64,000 nucleotides of DNA from Ipomoea triloba (lineage: Eukaryota > Streptophyta > Magnoliopsida > Solanales > Convolvulaceae), in the NCBI RefSeq assembly GCF_003576645.1, contig NC_044930.1, positions 7,296,518-7,360,517 of the forward strand. The letters run 5' to 3'. Made by a program: the position numbers and the translations under genes. Numbering within the stretch: position 1 is the first letter of the stretch; each line of letters opens with the position of its first letter. Shown here piece after piece: positions 12,341 to 22,146 of the stretch. The notes beneath the pieces were generated by a model. That model saw only the letters and a program-made list of their open reading frames with translations. It was not told the origin of the DNA and did no database searches.

Positions 12341-12940
12341 GGGCATGTTTGGTTCACAGGAAGTAAACTTCCAAGGAAAAGATTTTCCTTCAAATCTAGG
12401 AATTGATCAGTTCATGTGTTTGGTTCATTGGAACTTTTATTCCAATGGAAAATGAGTTCCTCAAGAATGAGGAAAACAAAATCTGGAGTAGAACCTAGGA
12501 TTTTATTTTCCATGGCTTTTGGGAACAATTGTTGATCTAGGAAGACTATTTTGCCCTTCTGTTCTCTTCCTCCATCATTGTCTTCTTCCCTGCCAAACTG
12601 GAAAGCCAGCAAAATAGCACTCACCAGTCGCCGCTTCCGATCGCTGCCGGCCGCCTCCGCCTCGCCGCCTTTGCCCTCGTCGCTCCCGCCTAGCCAATCG
12701 CCGCCTTAGCACTGCGCCTCTGCCTCCACATCGCCGCGCCTGCCTCTGTCTTCGCGTCCACATCGCTGTCTACCTTCACCACCTTGCCTCTCTAGCTTTG
12801 TTGCTGACTGCTTCGCTTTGACCTGCAAACTACAGAGAATGGAATGGAGTGAATATTGAAGAATGTAGAAACCTAATTGTATTTTGGGCCCCCAATATAG
12901 GGTATATCCGTATGTGGATTTGTTTCTTTTTCTTTTAGGT

Positions 12941-12975
<35 letters not shown>

Positions 12976-13206
12976 TAAATAATAATAATAATAATAATAG
13001 GGGTATTTAAGTCTTTATACACCTTATTCCTTACCCTTCTAAATCCAATCAAACAACAGAATTTATTTTCCCAGTAACTTTTTTTCCACCAACCAAACAA
13101 TATAATTTATCTTCCTAACAATATAATTTATCTTCCTAGTAACTACTTTTCTACAGAATTTCACTTCCACTTCCGTTCAAATATTTTCCGCGAACCAAAC
13201 GTAGCC
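12341..13206. mobile_element. PIF/Harbinger-like non-autonomous element with GC-rich core (866 bp)
   Basis: The imperfect terminal inverted repeats read GGGCATGTTTGGTTCACAGG on the left and, reversed, GGCTACGTTTGGTTCGCGG on the right. A TCA duplication flanks them (12338-12340 and 13207-13209). The outer parts are AT-rich and include an AAT microsatellite (12943-12999). Bases 12610-12800 are strikingly GC-rich and full of CGCCGCC-type triplets, unlike any intergenic DNA nearby. No transposase is present. Confidence 0.65.
12943..12999. repeat. (AAT)n microsatellite
   Basis: A run of AAT triplets with two phase slips, inside the Harbinger-like element. Confidence 0.9.
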
Positions 13207-13209
13207 TCA

Positions 13210-13816
13210 GAGTTTCATCTTGAAGAGACAACACGGAGGGAGAGGAGACTAGTTTCTATGGAGAGGGGTAACTTTGTCAATTTGTAGAAACTGAATTTTA
13301 TCAATTTGTAAAACAGCGGCATATATGTTCAGTGCGTTCTTGTGTTTGTCAGTACAAATACGAGATTTGCGTTCCTCGTATGTATTCTTGTACAGTTGTA
13401 AATTTTTTTTTTTAAAGCTTTGTTCTTCTCCGGCGGCAGAAGACTCGCGCTATAATAGAAAAAGGAGGTCTGCATTTTTCTTCCCTGCTGTGTTTTCTGT
13501 ATGATAGAACCTTTACAACTACTACAAGTTATATTTTATCGTGTTTGCAGTATCATGGAGTTCTGGACTGTTGCATCTTGATTCTATGGTAATAGTACCA
13601 TTTCCCTTTGATTTCAGACTATGCCCAGACATTTAGGTAGCGGTATCCTGAGAAATTGTCCATTCCTAGGTTAAATCTGCCCATTTCAGTCAAAAAGCCC
13701 TATATGTTCATACTTTATACCAGATATAGGGTTTTGATAGGTGTAGCAAATTCCTGATTTTCTCAGCAATACTCACTCCCTAATTTTAATTCTGAGCCAA
13801 TCTATTCGGATTGGAA
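13210..13816. other. Presumed promoter and leader of the U2AF35-like gene
   Basis: No coding sequence. It holds scattered T-rich tracts and short 5'-UTR-like pieces, including possible splice sites (TTTGCAG near 13552). No TATA box could be chosen with confidence. Confidence 0.35.
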
Positions 13817-14584
13817 ATGGCGGAGCACTTGGATTCGATTTTCGGAACAGAGAAAGCCCGCGTGAACTGTCCTTTCTACTCCAAGATCGGAGCCTGTCGT
13901 CACGGCGATCGTTGCTCTCGTCTCCACAACCGCCCCACCGTCTCCCCAACTCTTCTCCTTTGCAATCTGTACCAGCGGCCCGACATGACCACCCCGACGG
14001 TCGACCCACAAGAACATTTCGAGGATTTCTACGAGGACATCTTCGAGGAGCTGAGTAAGCTGGGCGAGATCGAGAGCCTCAACGTGTGCGACAACCTCGC
14101 CGTTCACATGATAGGCAACGTCTATGTTCAGTTTAAGGAGGAATCCCGGGCCGCCGCCGCCTTGCAGGCTCTACAGGGTCGGTTATACTGTGGACGCCCT
14201 ATTATTGCAGAATTCTGTCCCGTAACGGATTTCCGCGAGGCGAAGTGCCGGCAATTTGAGGAGAATTGCTGCAATCGTGGTGGGTATTGTAACTTTATGC
14301 ATGCGAAGGTGATAGGTAGAGGGCTCCGGAGGAAGCTGTTTGGGAGGTCCGGCTGGTATAGGAGGCGGAGTGGGAGTCCTCCTCCTCCGGTTTGCTTTAC
14401 GAGAGAGAGAGAGAATGATAGTGGTGAAGAGGATTGCATTTACAGGCAGGGGAGCTTTGAAAGCAATGGCGAAAAGAGGAGGCAGAAACGGAGTAGGAGC
14501 CCCGTAGGCGTAAGGGAAGGGAGTGAGGAGCGTAGAGCCAGGATTGAGCAATGGAATGTGGAGAGAGAAGGAAGGCAGTGTTGA
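13817..14584 (+). CDS. Splicing factor U2AF small subunit (U2AF35-like), shortened
   Basis: A single exon of 255 aa beginning [13 protein letters not shown], the conserved plant U2AF35 N-terminus. It comprises a first CCCH zinc finger (C18, C27, C33, H37), a U2AF-homology RRM (about 40-135, with NVCDNL and GNVYVQF), a second CCCH finger (about 137-157, [10 protein letters not shown]) and an Arg/Ser-Glu tail ending in the family signature [15 protein letters not shown]2AF35 recognises the 3' splice-site AG with U2AF65. Plant homologues are usually 280-300 aa with intronless coding regions, so lack of introns does not prove a retrocopy. Oddities: about ten residues normally between VDPQ and EHFEDFYE are missing, the usual Asp after CDNLA is Val, and the RS tail is short. 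It could be a diverged paralogue or a decaying copy, though the frame is open. Confidence 0.85.
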   Translation: MAEHLDSIFGTEKARVNCPFYSKIGACRHGDRCSRLHNRPTVSPTLLLCNLYQRPDMTTPTVDPQEHFEDFYEDIFEELSKLGEIESLNVCDNLAVHMIGNVYVQFKEESRAAAALQALQGRLYCGRPIIAEFCPVTDFREAKCRQFEENCCNRGGYCNFMHAKVIGRGLRRKLFGRSGWYRRRSGSPPPPVCFTRERENDSGEEDCIYRQGSFESNGEKRRQKRSRSPVGVREGSEERRARIEQWNVEREGRQC

Positions 14585-15610
14585 GATTCAACATTTTTCT
14601 ATCTACTGCAGAACTCTAGGATGATCAATTTTCAAATTTAATAATGAATTTAAACATTATTATTATTATTTATTAAAATATATTTCCAAATTGAGTTGAA
14701 ATTTGGAATTAATCAATATTTACTTTCCATCCATGTAATTCTCTTTCCACTCTCTCTTTTTGAAAAAGAGGGGTGTCTTCGAAAATGCGGACGCAAGTGA
14801 TGCATGACTATCATTACCTCATGCCGTAAGGTGTTGGATGAAGTCTCACAACAAACGCAACCCTCATGTTTAGTTGTTATCGTTGAGTTTAGAACCCTGA
14901 ACATATTGGCGGTGATAAGTCAAAAGAAGGTGAGAATGATGTCAAGTCATCATACCTCTTACAACGACCCACATGCTACAATGGCCGAGAGTCCGGGCGA
15001 GAGTGAGCTACTGAGCTAACCCCAAAAATATGTCCTAAGTGGCTTCATTTTCACCTAAAAAATTATCAATATATAAATTAATTTAAGATATTAAAAAACA
15101 ATAAAAAAAATTTTCACATTTCATCAAATTATTTTATAATGTTTCAAATAAACTAATTTGTATTTATGAAAATATTCAAACAAAATTGTACTACTCAAAA
15201 ATTTAAAGTAAATACTATGTATAATTTAAAATTCAAATTTATTAAAAAAACAAAAAAAAATATAATTATTTATTTAAATTTAATATGAAAATACAACATA
15301 TAAATTTTAGGTAAAATTAAATATTTTATTTGTATAATAATTTAATTATATTTGAAATGGAAAGAAAATAATGTGATTGTTTGCACTCAGGGTCGCAGAG
15401 TGTCTTGGAAGAATATAATTGTGATTGGAGCTGGTTAGTCTCCTTCCTGAATTGTGAAGTGAAGTTGATTTTAAAGTTGAGAGAGAAAGTATGTTAAACT
15501 GCCAACATGAACACCCAAAATATGGCTTCATGGTGAGGAAAAGCTTCCGACTTTCATGTATGGAGAATGAAGCATCTTTCTTTCTAACATCATAATTACT
15601 GCAAATAGTT
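14585..15610. other. AT-rich intergenic DNA
   Basis: The presumed 3' UTR of the U2AF35-like gene is followed by very AT-rich DNA. A less AT-rich patch at 14760-15020 has an open frame of 71 codons with no recognisable family. Nothing else is supported. Confidence 0.4.
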
Positions 15611-18562
15611 ATGACGATGAAAAATGGCACAACCAAGTCTTTTGAAAGTTGGGCCCAAGGCATATACATTTACCAACTCGCAAGCCGTTATGCGGCTCAC
15701 CTTCAACTCTGCTCCTCAAACATACACAGCCCTGCTGCGTCTTCTCTTGTTAGAACCATCCATGCCAACATGATCACCTCCGGCTTCAAGCCCCGTGCCC
15801 ACATCCTTAACCGCCTCATCGATATCTACTACAAGTCCTCCAACCTCCCTTACGCACGCCACCTGTTCGACGAAATTCCCCAACCGGATATTGTTGCTAG
15901 AACCACTATGGTTGCTGCGTATTTGACTTCCGGGGACCCTAAGCTCGCTGCAGAGATTTTTGATAGAACCCCTTTAAGCATGCGCGACACTGTTTTCTAT
16001 AACGCTAGGATCACGGGCCATTCGCATCATAATGATGGGCATGCTGCCAAACAAGTCTTCAATGATATGAAAAGAAACAACTTTCAGCCTGACCAGTACA
16101 CATACACTAGTGTGCTTGCGGCATTGGCACTTATAGCTGATTGTGAATTGCACTGCCTGCAGCTACATTGTGCTGTTATCAATGTTGCAAAAATCCCGCC
16201 TAGGCGCCGATTAATCCCCGCCTAGGCGCTAGGCACTGGTCGACCGCCTAGCGTATCACATTAAATGGTTGTCTAGGCGGCTGGCCGGCTAGGCGACCGC
16301 CTAGGCCGCTTAGGCGCTGACCGCTTAGGCGTCGACTAGACCGACTAGCCACCAACTAGGCATTCTAGTCAGTCGATTAACTGTTATTCTTTTTTTAATG
16401 GATTATTTCACTCAAAACAACATCGTTTTGAGCGAAATAATCCTAAATCGTACAAACTTTAGATATTTGTTAGGTTAATATTTAATATTTTAGTATTAAC
16501 TATTAAAGTGTTATAATTTATAATTATTAGTCTTTAAAAAATAAAAAATACTTAAACAAATTTTTAAAAAATAAAAAATAAAATAAAATAATACACGGAC
16601 GCCTAGGCGCCGATTAATCCCCGGCTAGGCGTCCTAGGCGCTAGGCGCTCCTTGAGCGCCTTGCGATTTTTTCAACCATGGCTGTTATCAAGTCCGGGAC
16701 TGGGACGATTACATCTGTACAGAATGCCCTTTTGTCAGTGTACGTTAGGTGCGCATCTTCACCCTTTGTATCTTCATTGCATTTAATGGAATCGGCTAGG
16801 AAGTTATTTGATGAGATGAGCAAGAGGGATGAATTGACATGGACAACAATCATTGTGGGTTATATAAGGAATGATAATGTTGTTGCTGCACGGCAAGTGT
16901 TTGATGGGATGGATGAGAAGTTAGTTGTGGCATGGAATGCAATGATTTCAGGGTATGTGCATAAGGGTTTAGTCTCTGAAGTGTTTGAACTTTGTAGACA
17001 AATGTACTTGCTAGGAATTAAATTGGATGGATTTACATATTCAAATGTCCTCAGTGTCTGTGCTGATGCTGGATTATTTCTCCATGGAAAACAGGTGCAT
17101 GCTTACATAGTAAGGACCGAAACAACACCTATGGAGCATGCTCATGTGTCAGTAAATAATGCTTTGATTACATTGTATTGGAAATGCAGTGGAGTCAATG
17201 ATGCTAGGAAAATTTTTTATCAGATGATCATTAAGGACCTGATCTCATGGAATACAATTTTGTCTGCATATGTGAGTGCTGGACGGATTAATGAAGCTAA
17301 ATTGTTTTTTTTTTTTTAAGATGCCAGAGAAGAACTCATTAACATGGACAATGATGATATCTAGATGCTCGCAAAATGGGCTTGGGGAAGAAGGTCTAAG
17401 GCTATTCAACCGAATGAAATTAAATGGGGTTGAGCCAAGTGACTATGCTTTTGCAGGAGCCATTGCATCTTGTTCAGTGCTTGCTGCGCTAGAAACTGGA
17501 CGCCAGCTCCATGCTCAGATTATACGATGTGGATTTGATTCAAGCCTCTCTGCTGGAAATGCATTAATTACATTCTATGGAAGATGTGGAGATATTGATG
17601 CTGCATAGTGTCTGTTTCTTAGAATGCCATTTCTCGATTCTGTGTCTTGGAATGCAATGATTGCAGCCTTGGGGCAGCATGGGCATGGTGCTCATGTAAT
17701 AGAACTCTTTGAAGAGATGTTGGAAGAACGTATATATCATGACAGAATAAGCTTTCTTACCGTCCTATCTGCTTGTAGTCATGCAGGGTTAGTTAAAGAA
17801 GGACAACATTATTTTGATTTAATGCATAGGGTGTATGGCATAAGCCTAGGAGAAGATCACTATTCTCGCTTAATTGATTTGTTGTCTCGAGCTAGAAGGT
17901 TCTCAGAAGCTACAAATGTGATCCAGACTATGCCCTATAAGCCTGGGGCACCCATTTGGGAAGCTCTTCTTTCTGGTTGTCGACTTCATGGAACCATTGA
18001 GTTGGCAGTGCAAGCTGCAGATCAACTCTTTGACCTAGTTCCACAAAATGATGGAAGCTACATACTTATGGCAAACATGTTTTCTTCTGCAGGCAGATGG
18101 AGTGATGCTGCCAATGTACGAAAATTAATGAGGGAACGAGGGGTCAAGAAGGAACCTGGCTGTAGTTGGATTGAAGTTGAAAACAAGGTCCACGTATTCT
18201 TGGTGGATGATACTAGGCACCCTGAAATCCAAGCAGTTTACAACTATCTGGAGGAATTAGCAGTAAAGATGAGGAAAGCTGGATATATTCCAGACACGAA
18301 GTATGTGTTACAGGATATGGAAACTGAACAAAAGGAGTATGCTTTGTCAACTCATAGCGAAAAACTTGCTGTTGTGTTTGGGCTCTTGAAGCTACCTCGT
18401 AGTGCCACGATTAGGGTCTTCAAGAACCTTCGGATATGTGGGGACTGTCACAATGCATTTAAGTTCATGTCAAAGGTAGATGCAAGAGAGATTATTGTGA
18501 GAGATGGAAAGAGGTTTCATCACTTCAGGGATGGTGAGTGCTCATGTGGTAATTACTGGTGA
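15611..18562 (+). pseudogene. Disrupted PPR-DYW protein, At1g25360-like
   Basis: The coding pieces 15611-16182, 16692-17303, about 17319-17605 and 17609-18562 read as one PLS-class pentatricopeptide protein with E and DYW domains. The end reads HSEKLAV, CGDCHNAFKF and DGECSCGNYW. Such proteins bind organellar RNA, and DYW domains carry out C-to-U editing. The sequence most resembles Arabidopsis At1g25360 from memory. Three lesions are visible: a 498-bp Mutator-like insertion (16183-16680) with an 11-bp target duplication; a run of 13 T near 17304-17316 where about six would keep frame; and a TAG at 17606-17608 between GDIDAA and CLFLRMP. The T-run could be a sequencing error, but the insertion and the stop cannot be explained that way together. 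Everything downstream remains well conserved, so inactivation looks recent. Confidence 0.85.
16183..16680. mobile_element. Mutator-like MITE inserted in the PPR gene (498 bp)
   Basis: It is flanked by GCTGTTATCAA at 16172-16182 and 16681-16691. The ends are related inverted repeats: TGTTGCAAAAATCCCGCC on the left and, reversed, TGGTTGAAAAAATCGC on the right. The subterminal parts are packed with CCTAGGCG motifs in both orientations. The centre has a palindrome around AAAACAACATCGTTTT (about 16405-16445). No coding capacity. Removing it plus one target copy restores the PPR reading frame (HCAVIKSGTG). Confidence 0.8.
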
Positions 18563-21500
18563 GCAGAGAGATCCTATTGTAATTATGTATTACAAGAACT
18601 TGATGTTTGGACGGATAAGTATCATGATGCCAACCTATTGATAGAGGAACCCAAAGAAGTTATTCTGGAAGCCTGACCTCTCTTTCCCATTTATCTATCC
18701 TTTTAAAGTTGTCTTTCCTCATCCTGTTCTGTCAATCATCCTCCACTGAAGTCTTCAATGGCAGAGTAATTGTTCAATTTCCTTTTATGTCTCTCTTCCA
18801 GAAGAGGTTTGGAGTTTGGACTTTAGTTTCTATCTATGGAGATTCATTGAAACCATTAGTCCTTTGCATTAACATATTAACGTGCCCAGCAATGTTTGGC
18901 TTGTCTTTTGACAACATCTTCAGTTTGGAAATGCATTTACTAGGAAACAGTTATTTTCTCATGTGTCTTCACTTGAATTTAATTTGCAGCCCTCTTACTT
19001 CAAAAACCTTGAAATAGATATTCGCTATGGACACAACTTAGCAATTTCCAGAGTGGCAAATGCTCTTATGCTTCTATATGATTATTTAAGGAAATGATGA
19101 GCAAGGAAAGTTGAGAGTAAGCTTGTATCTTGAATTGCCAAGTAATCATCAAGAATCCCTTGGCACTTGCTATGAAAATGTAACCTGGGAAGCCATTAAA
19201 CATGCTGAATGCAGCTAGAAAAGGTTAGTATAGCGTAGCGATGATTGCTCTGCGGGACATGCTCGGATTCAGGTCAACAACTGTAATCAGGAGCTGAATA
19301 TGAATGAGAATATTTGACTGTGGGACAGGCCGACTTGGCGGTGAGCTCTACTATTGTTTAAGATTCAACTCAATTCCATTTGCATTTATTTAGAATCAGT
19401 TTCTCTGTTGTTGGTGTGTTGTGATTTTGGTTTACACAGTTTAAACTCAACCAAGAATTTGGTATTTTATGAACTTGAAAAGCTGAAATTTGCCCTTACA
19501 GAGGACACCATTTGCATCCTTTCACCTATTTGCAGAATCCAGAGAAAGATGTAGAGGACACTACACTGCTTGCTGTGTTATATAGAGAAACAGACTGGAG
19601 GAGATGCTGAAAATATGTGAAGAAAGACTACACCTTGGTCGGCCTTCTAACTATAGACAAAGGAATAAGAAGGATTAGTGAAAAGCTTTGATGTCTTCCA
19701 ATTGGACATCTACATACACAATGGAATGCTATGTTTTAAGTTGTAAACTGCTAAAACTGCTTTTATGTATAATAAATTTCCAAGAAAATTTTGGTGCAAT
19801 TTTTATTCATTTATTGCAGAGTTCTATGATAAACTTTTAAGACAATATATGTGTTCAATTCCCATCTCAGCCGTCAACCCATCTTCAATAAAGTTAATAA
19901 CACTACGGTTTATTGGCCTTTGTTTGACCTGATTAATTATGGACAAGTTAGGCTGATTTACCTTTTTTGTGATCCTTTGCAGGATATGGTCATAAGATGA
20001 GGTTTACCATGTGCATGCCCTTTAAAAACAGTTCAAGACTTGTTCAATGTAAAACCATAGCAAACTTGAAAAGTCAACTTGTTGGAGAATAGGTAAACAA
20101 GTTTTACACTTTTACAACATGTATGGTTTACGTGATGAATATAAAAAGAATAGGATAAGTAAAGAGAAATTTTCACTTTTGATCTCACTGAGTATTGGAC
20201 CATTTCCACATTTGGTCACTGACTTTTAAATTCTTACCACATTTAGTCATTCTGATTAAAATTCTGACTATCAGTAACTATTTTTCCGACAAATGAATTA
20301 AGTTAAGTACAAAATTACCATTTGTATTTATATTTTTTTAAAACCCAACCCTTTCTCCTCCTTCTGGCAGCCTCATTTCCCCCAAACCCAACCACCATTT
20401 CTCCCTTTGCGCAGCCATCTTCCCCCACCCTCTTCTCCTTTTATTTTTTATTATTTTTTTTTTCAGTTCTTATTCTACTAACATGATTTATATGTTAGTA
20501 TAATCATCTATAATGATTAATACACATGATTATACTAACATATTTTTTATTCCCATTAAACCTTAACAATATTAACTTTTATATCATTTAGAACGTCTTC
20601 AACATGGATGATGAGAGTGGGTTCGAGCCTCAGTGGAGGCAACTGTTGACTCTTTGTGTTTCAGTAAGTTGAGAAAATAGTTATGAACAGATACTACATT
20701 GTAACAGAGTTAGTAGTACTAAAAAAACGTCTTTTAAATAAATCTAATTCTTTTAAAATACATCTTATAAGGTAGATGATGACATACTACTTAATTATGA
20801 TAAATGACTTTCTGCAATTTTAGAACATGAGAGATGCAAAATACTACGTAGTACTATATATATCTTGTAACTTGTCGTTTACATAATTATATTGCATTTT
20901 AATTTATAATATATTTAGTTTTAATTGCTTTATTTGATTAATAGTGTTTTAATTTATACATTATAATAAATATTTTTATTGTATTGTAAATTATTTTAGT
21001 TTCAATTCGTCACTACTCATCAATATTTTTAGTTTCGTTTTGGTCGGTGGAACATAGGAGCATAGTTACATATCCATTGGAGCAATACTATGTAAGTGGA
21101 TCTAATTTTCCTCAAAATCTTTTTTCTATGATGCAACTAATTCTTTCTAGGACAATATTCTAGGTTGTTGGTGGAATTATAAGAACAATGTAGGATATTC
21201 TAAAAAGTAACTAGTGTTTTTATTTTATTTTATTTTATTTTTTTATAACAATACTAATGTGATGTGTCAAAAATAATACATGTTCTAACCTATTCGTTCT
21301 TAACATTTATAAGATTTGACAAAGTATAACATTTATAAGTTAATAAAATGGTTGAGTTAAAAAAAATAAATAAAAATGAATAAATTTATGTAAGGTTGTC
21401 AATTAGGCTTCTTGTAGAGAATGAAAATAATTACTCATCTTCCTAAGGATTATATGGAGACAGGAAATCCCCACCCCATTAAAATTTCTTTTAAAATTTT

Positions 21501-22024
21501 TGAAAAATTAAAATAAATATATCTTATCTAATTATCTTTTAATTTAAAAGTACTGCTAAATATTTAATAATTAATTCATATTACCAAAAAAGGAATTTCA
21601 TGCATTCAATATCTTTTTTATGTATGAAATGTATATTGATCTTTTTTCATCTCGGGTAAAAATTAAAAAATCCATTTATCCCCACCTCTATTTTCAAATT
21701 TCATCTCCATTTTTATTGCTATCAAAAAGAAAAATCAATTTCTCCATTGAGAGCGGGTGATATTAACCCCCTATTTATAATTAATATTTTTTTTATTTAT
21801 GACTAACGTCTACAATTACTATTTGAATATACACAATATAATGGATTGAGCCCATATTGTATTCCTAATTAATAATCAAAATCAATATTGGCATAATAAG
21901 GAGTAAAGGATTTACCAAAGAAACTCGGAATCCAATTGGGTTAACAAGTTAATTTGCGATTTAGAAGGGCATTTATGGAAATATACTATAAGCACGAAGC
22001 GCGTCGGTTTTGAAATTCAAAATG
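18563..22024. other. Long intergenic region between the PPR pseudogene and CDKB2
   Basis: No gene recognised. Open readings of 102 aa (18709-19017) and 66 aa (19354-19554) show no family features and are probably chance. Bases 20170-20350 carry sequence of the type found in Mutator-like termini (CACTTTTGATCTCACTGA), but only one arm was seen. The inverted dispersed repeat at 20610-20730 is listed separately. The remainder is AT-rich. Confidence 0.4.
20610..20730 (+). repeat. Dispersed repeat, copy 2
   Basis: Reverse complement of 1481-1600 over about 110 bp, sharing ATGAACAGATACTACATTGT. It contains GGTTCGAGCC, a B-box-like motif. Confidence 0.6.
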
Positions 22025-22034
22025 TAGCCGTTAA
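22025..22034 (-). promoter_or_regulatory. MSA-like element (MYB3R site) in the CDKB2 promoter
   Basis: The minus strand reads TTAACGGCTA, containing the AACGG core of the mitosis-specific activator motif (YCYAACGGYYA) bound by three-repeat MYB factors. It lies about 30 bp upstream of the TATA-like box and 113 bp upstream of the ATG. That location suits a gene expressed at G2/M. Confidence 0.55.
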
Positions 22035-22060
22035 CGAGCAAAGAACCCACCCGCCTACGA

Positions 22061-22068
22061 CTATATAG
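22061..22068 (+). promoter_or_regulatory. TATA-like box of CDKB2
   Basis: CTATATAG lies 79 bases before the ATG at 22147, followed by a GA-rich leader (22087-22101). Confidence 0.5.
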
Positions 22069-22146
22069 TGCCTCTGCGAGTGGTGTGAGAGAGAGAGAGA
22101 ACTCACATCACAGAGCAGATCGGATACTCACAACAGGAGAGAGAGA

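Noticed and set aside
12575..12763. Arg-rich 62-codon minus-strand frame
   Set aside because: An effect of the GC-rich core of a transposable element; no family features.
14128..14594. Minus-strand frames antisense to U2AF35
   Set aside because: Shadows of the GC-richer sense coding sequence.
18709..19554. Small genes after the PPR pseudogene (102 and 66 codons)
   Set aside because: No domain, signal or splice context; expected by chance in this length of DNA.
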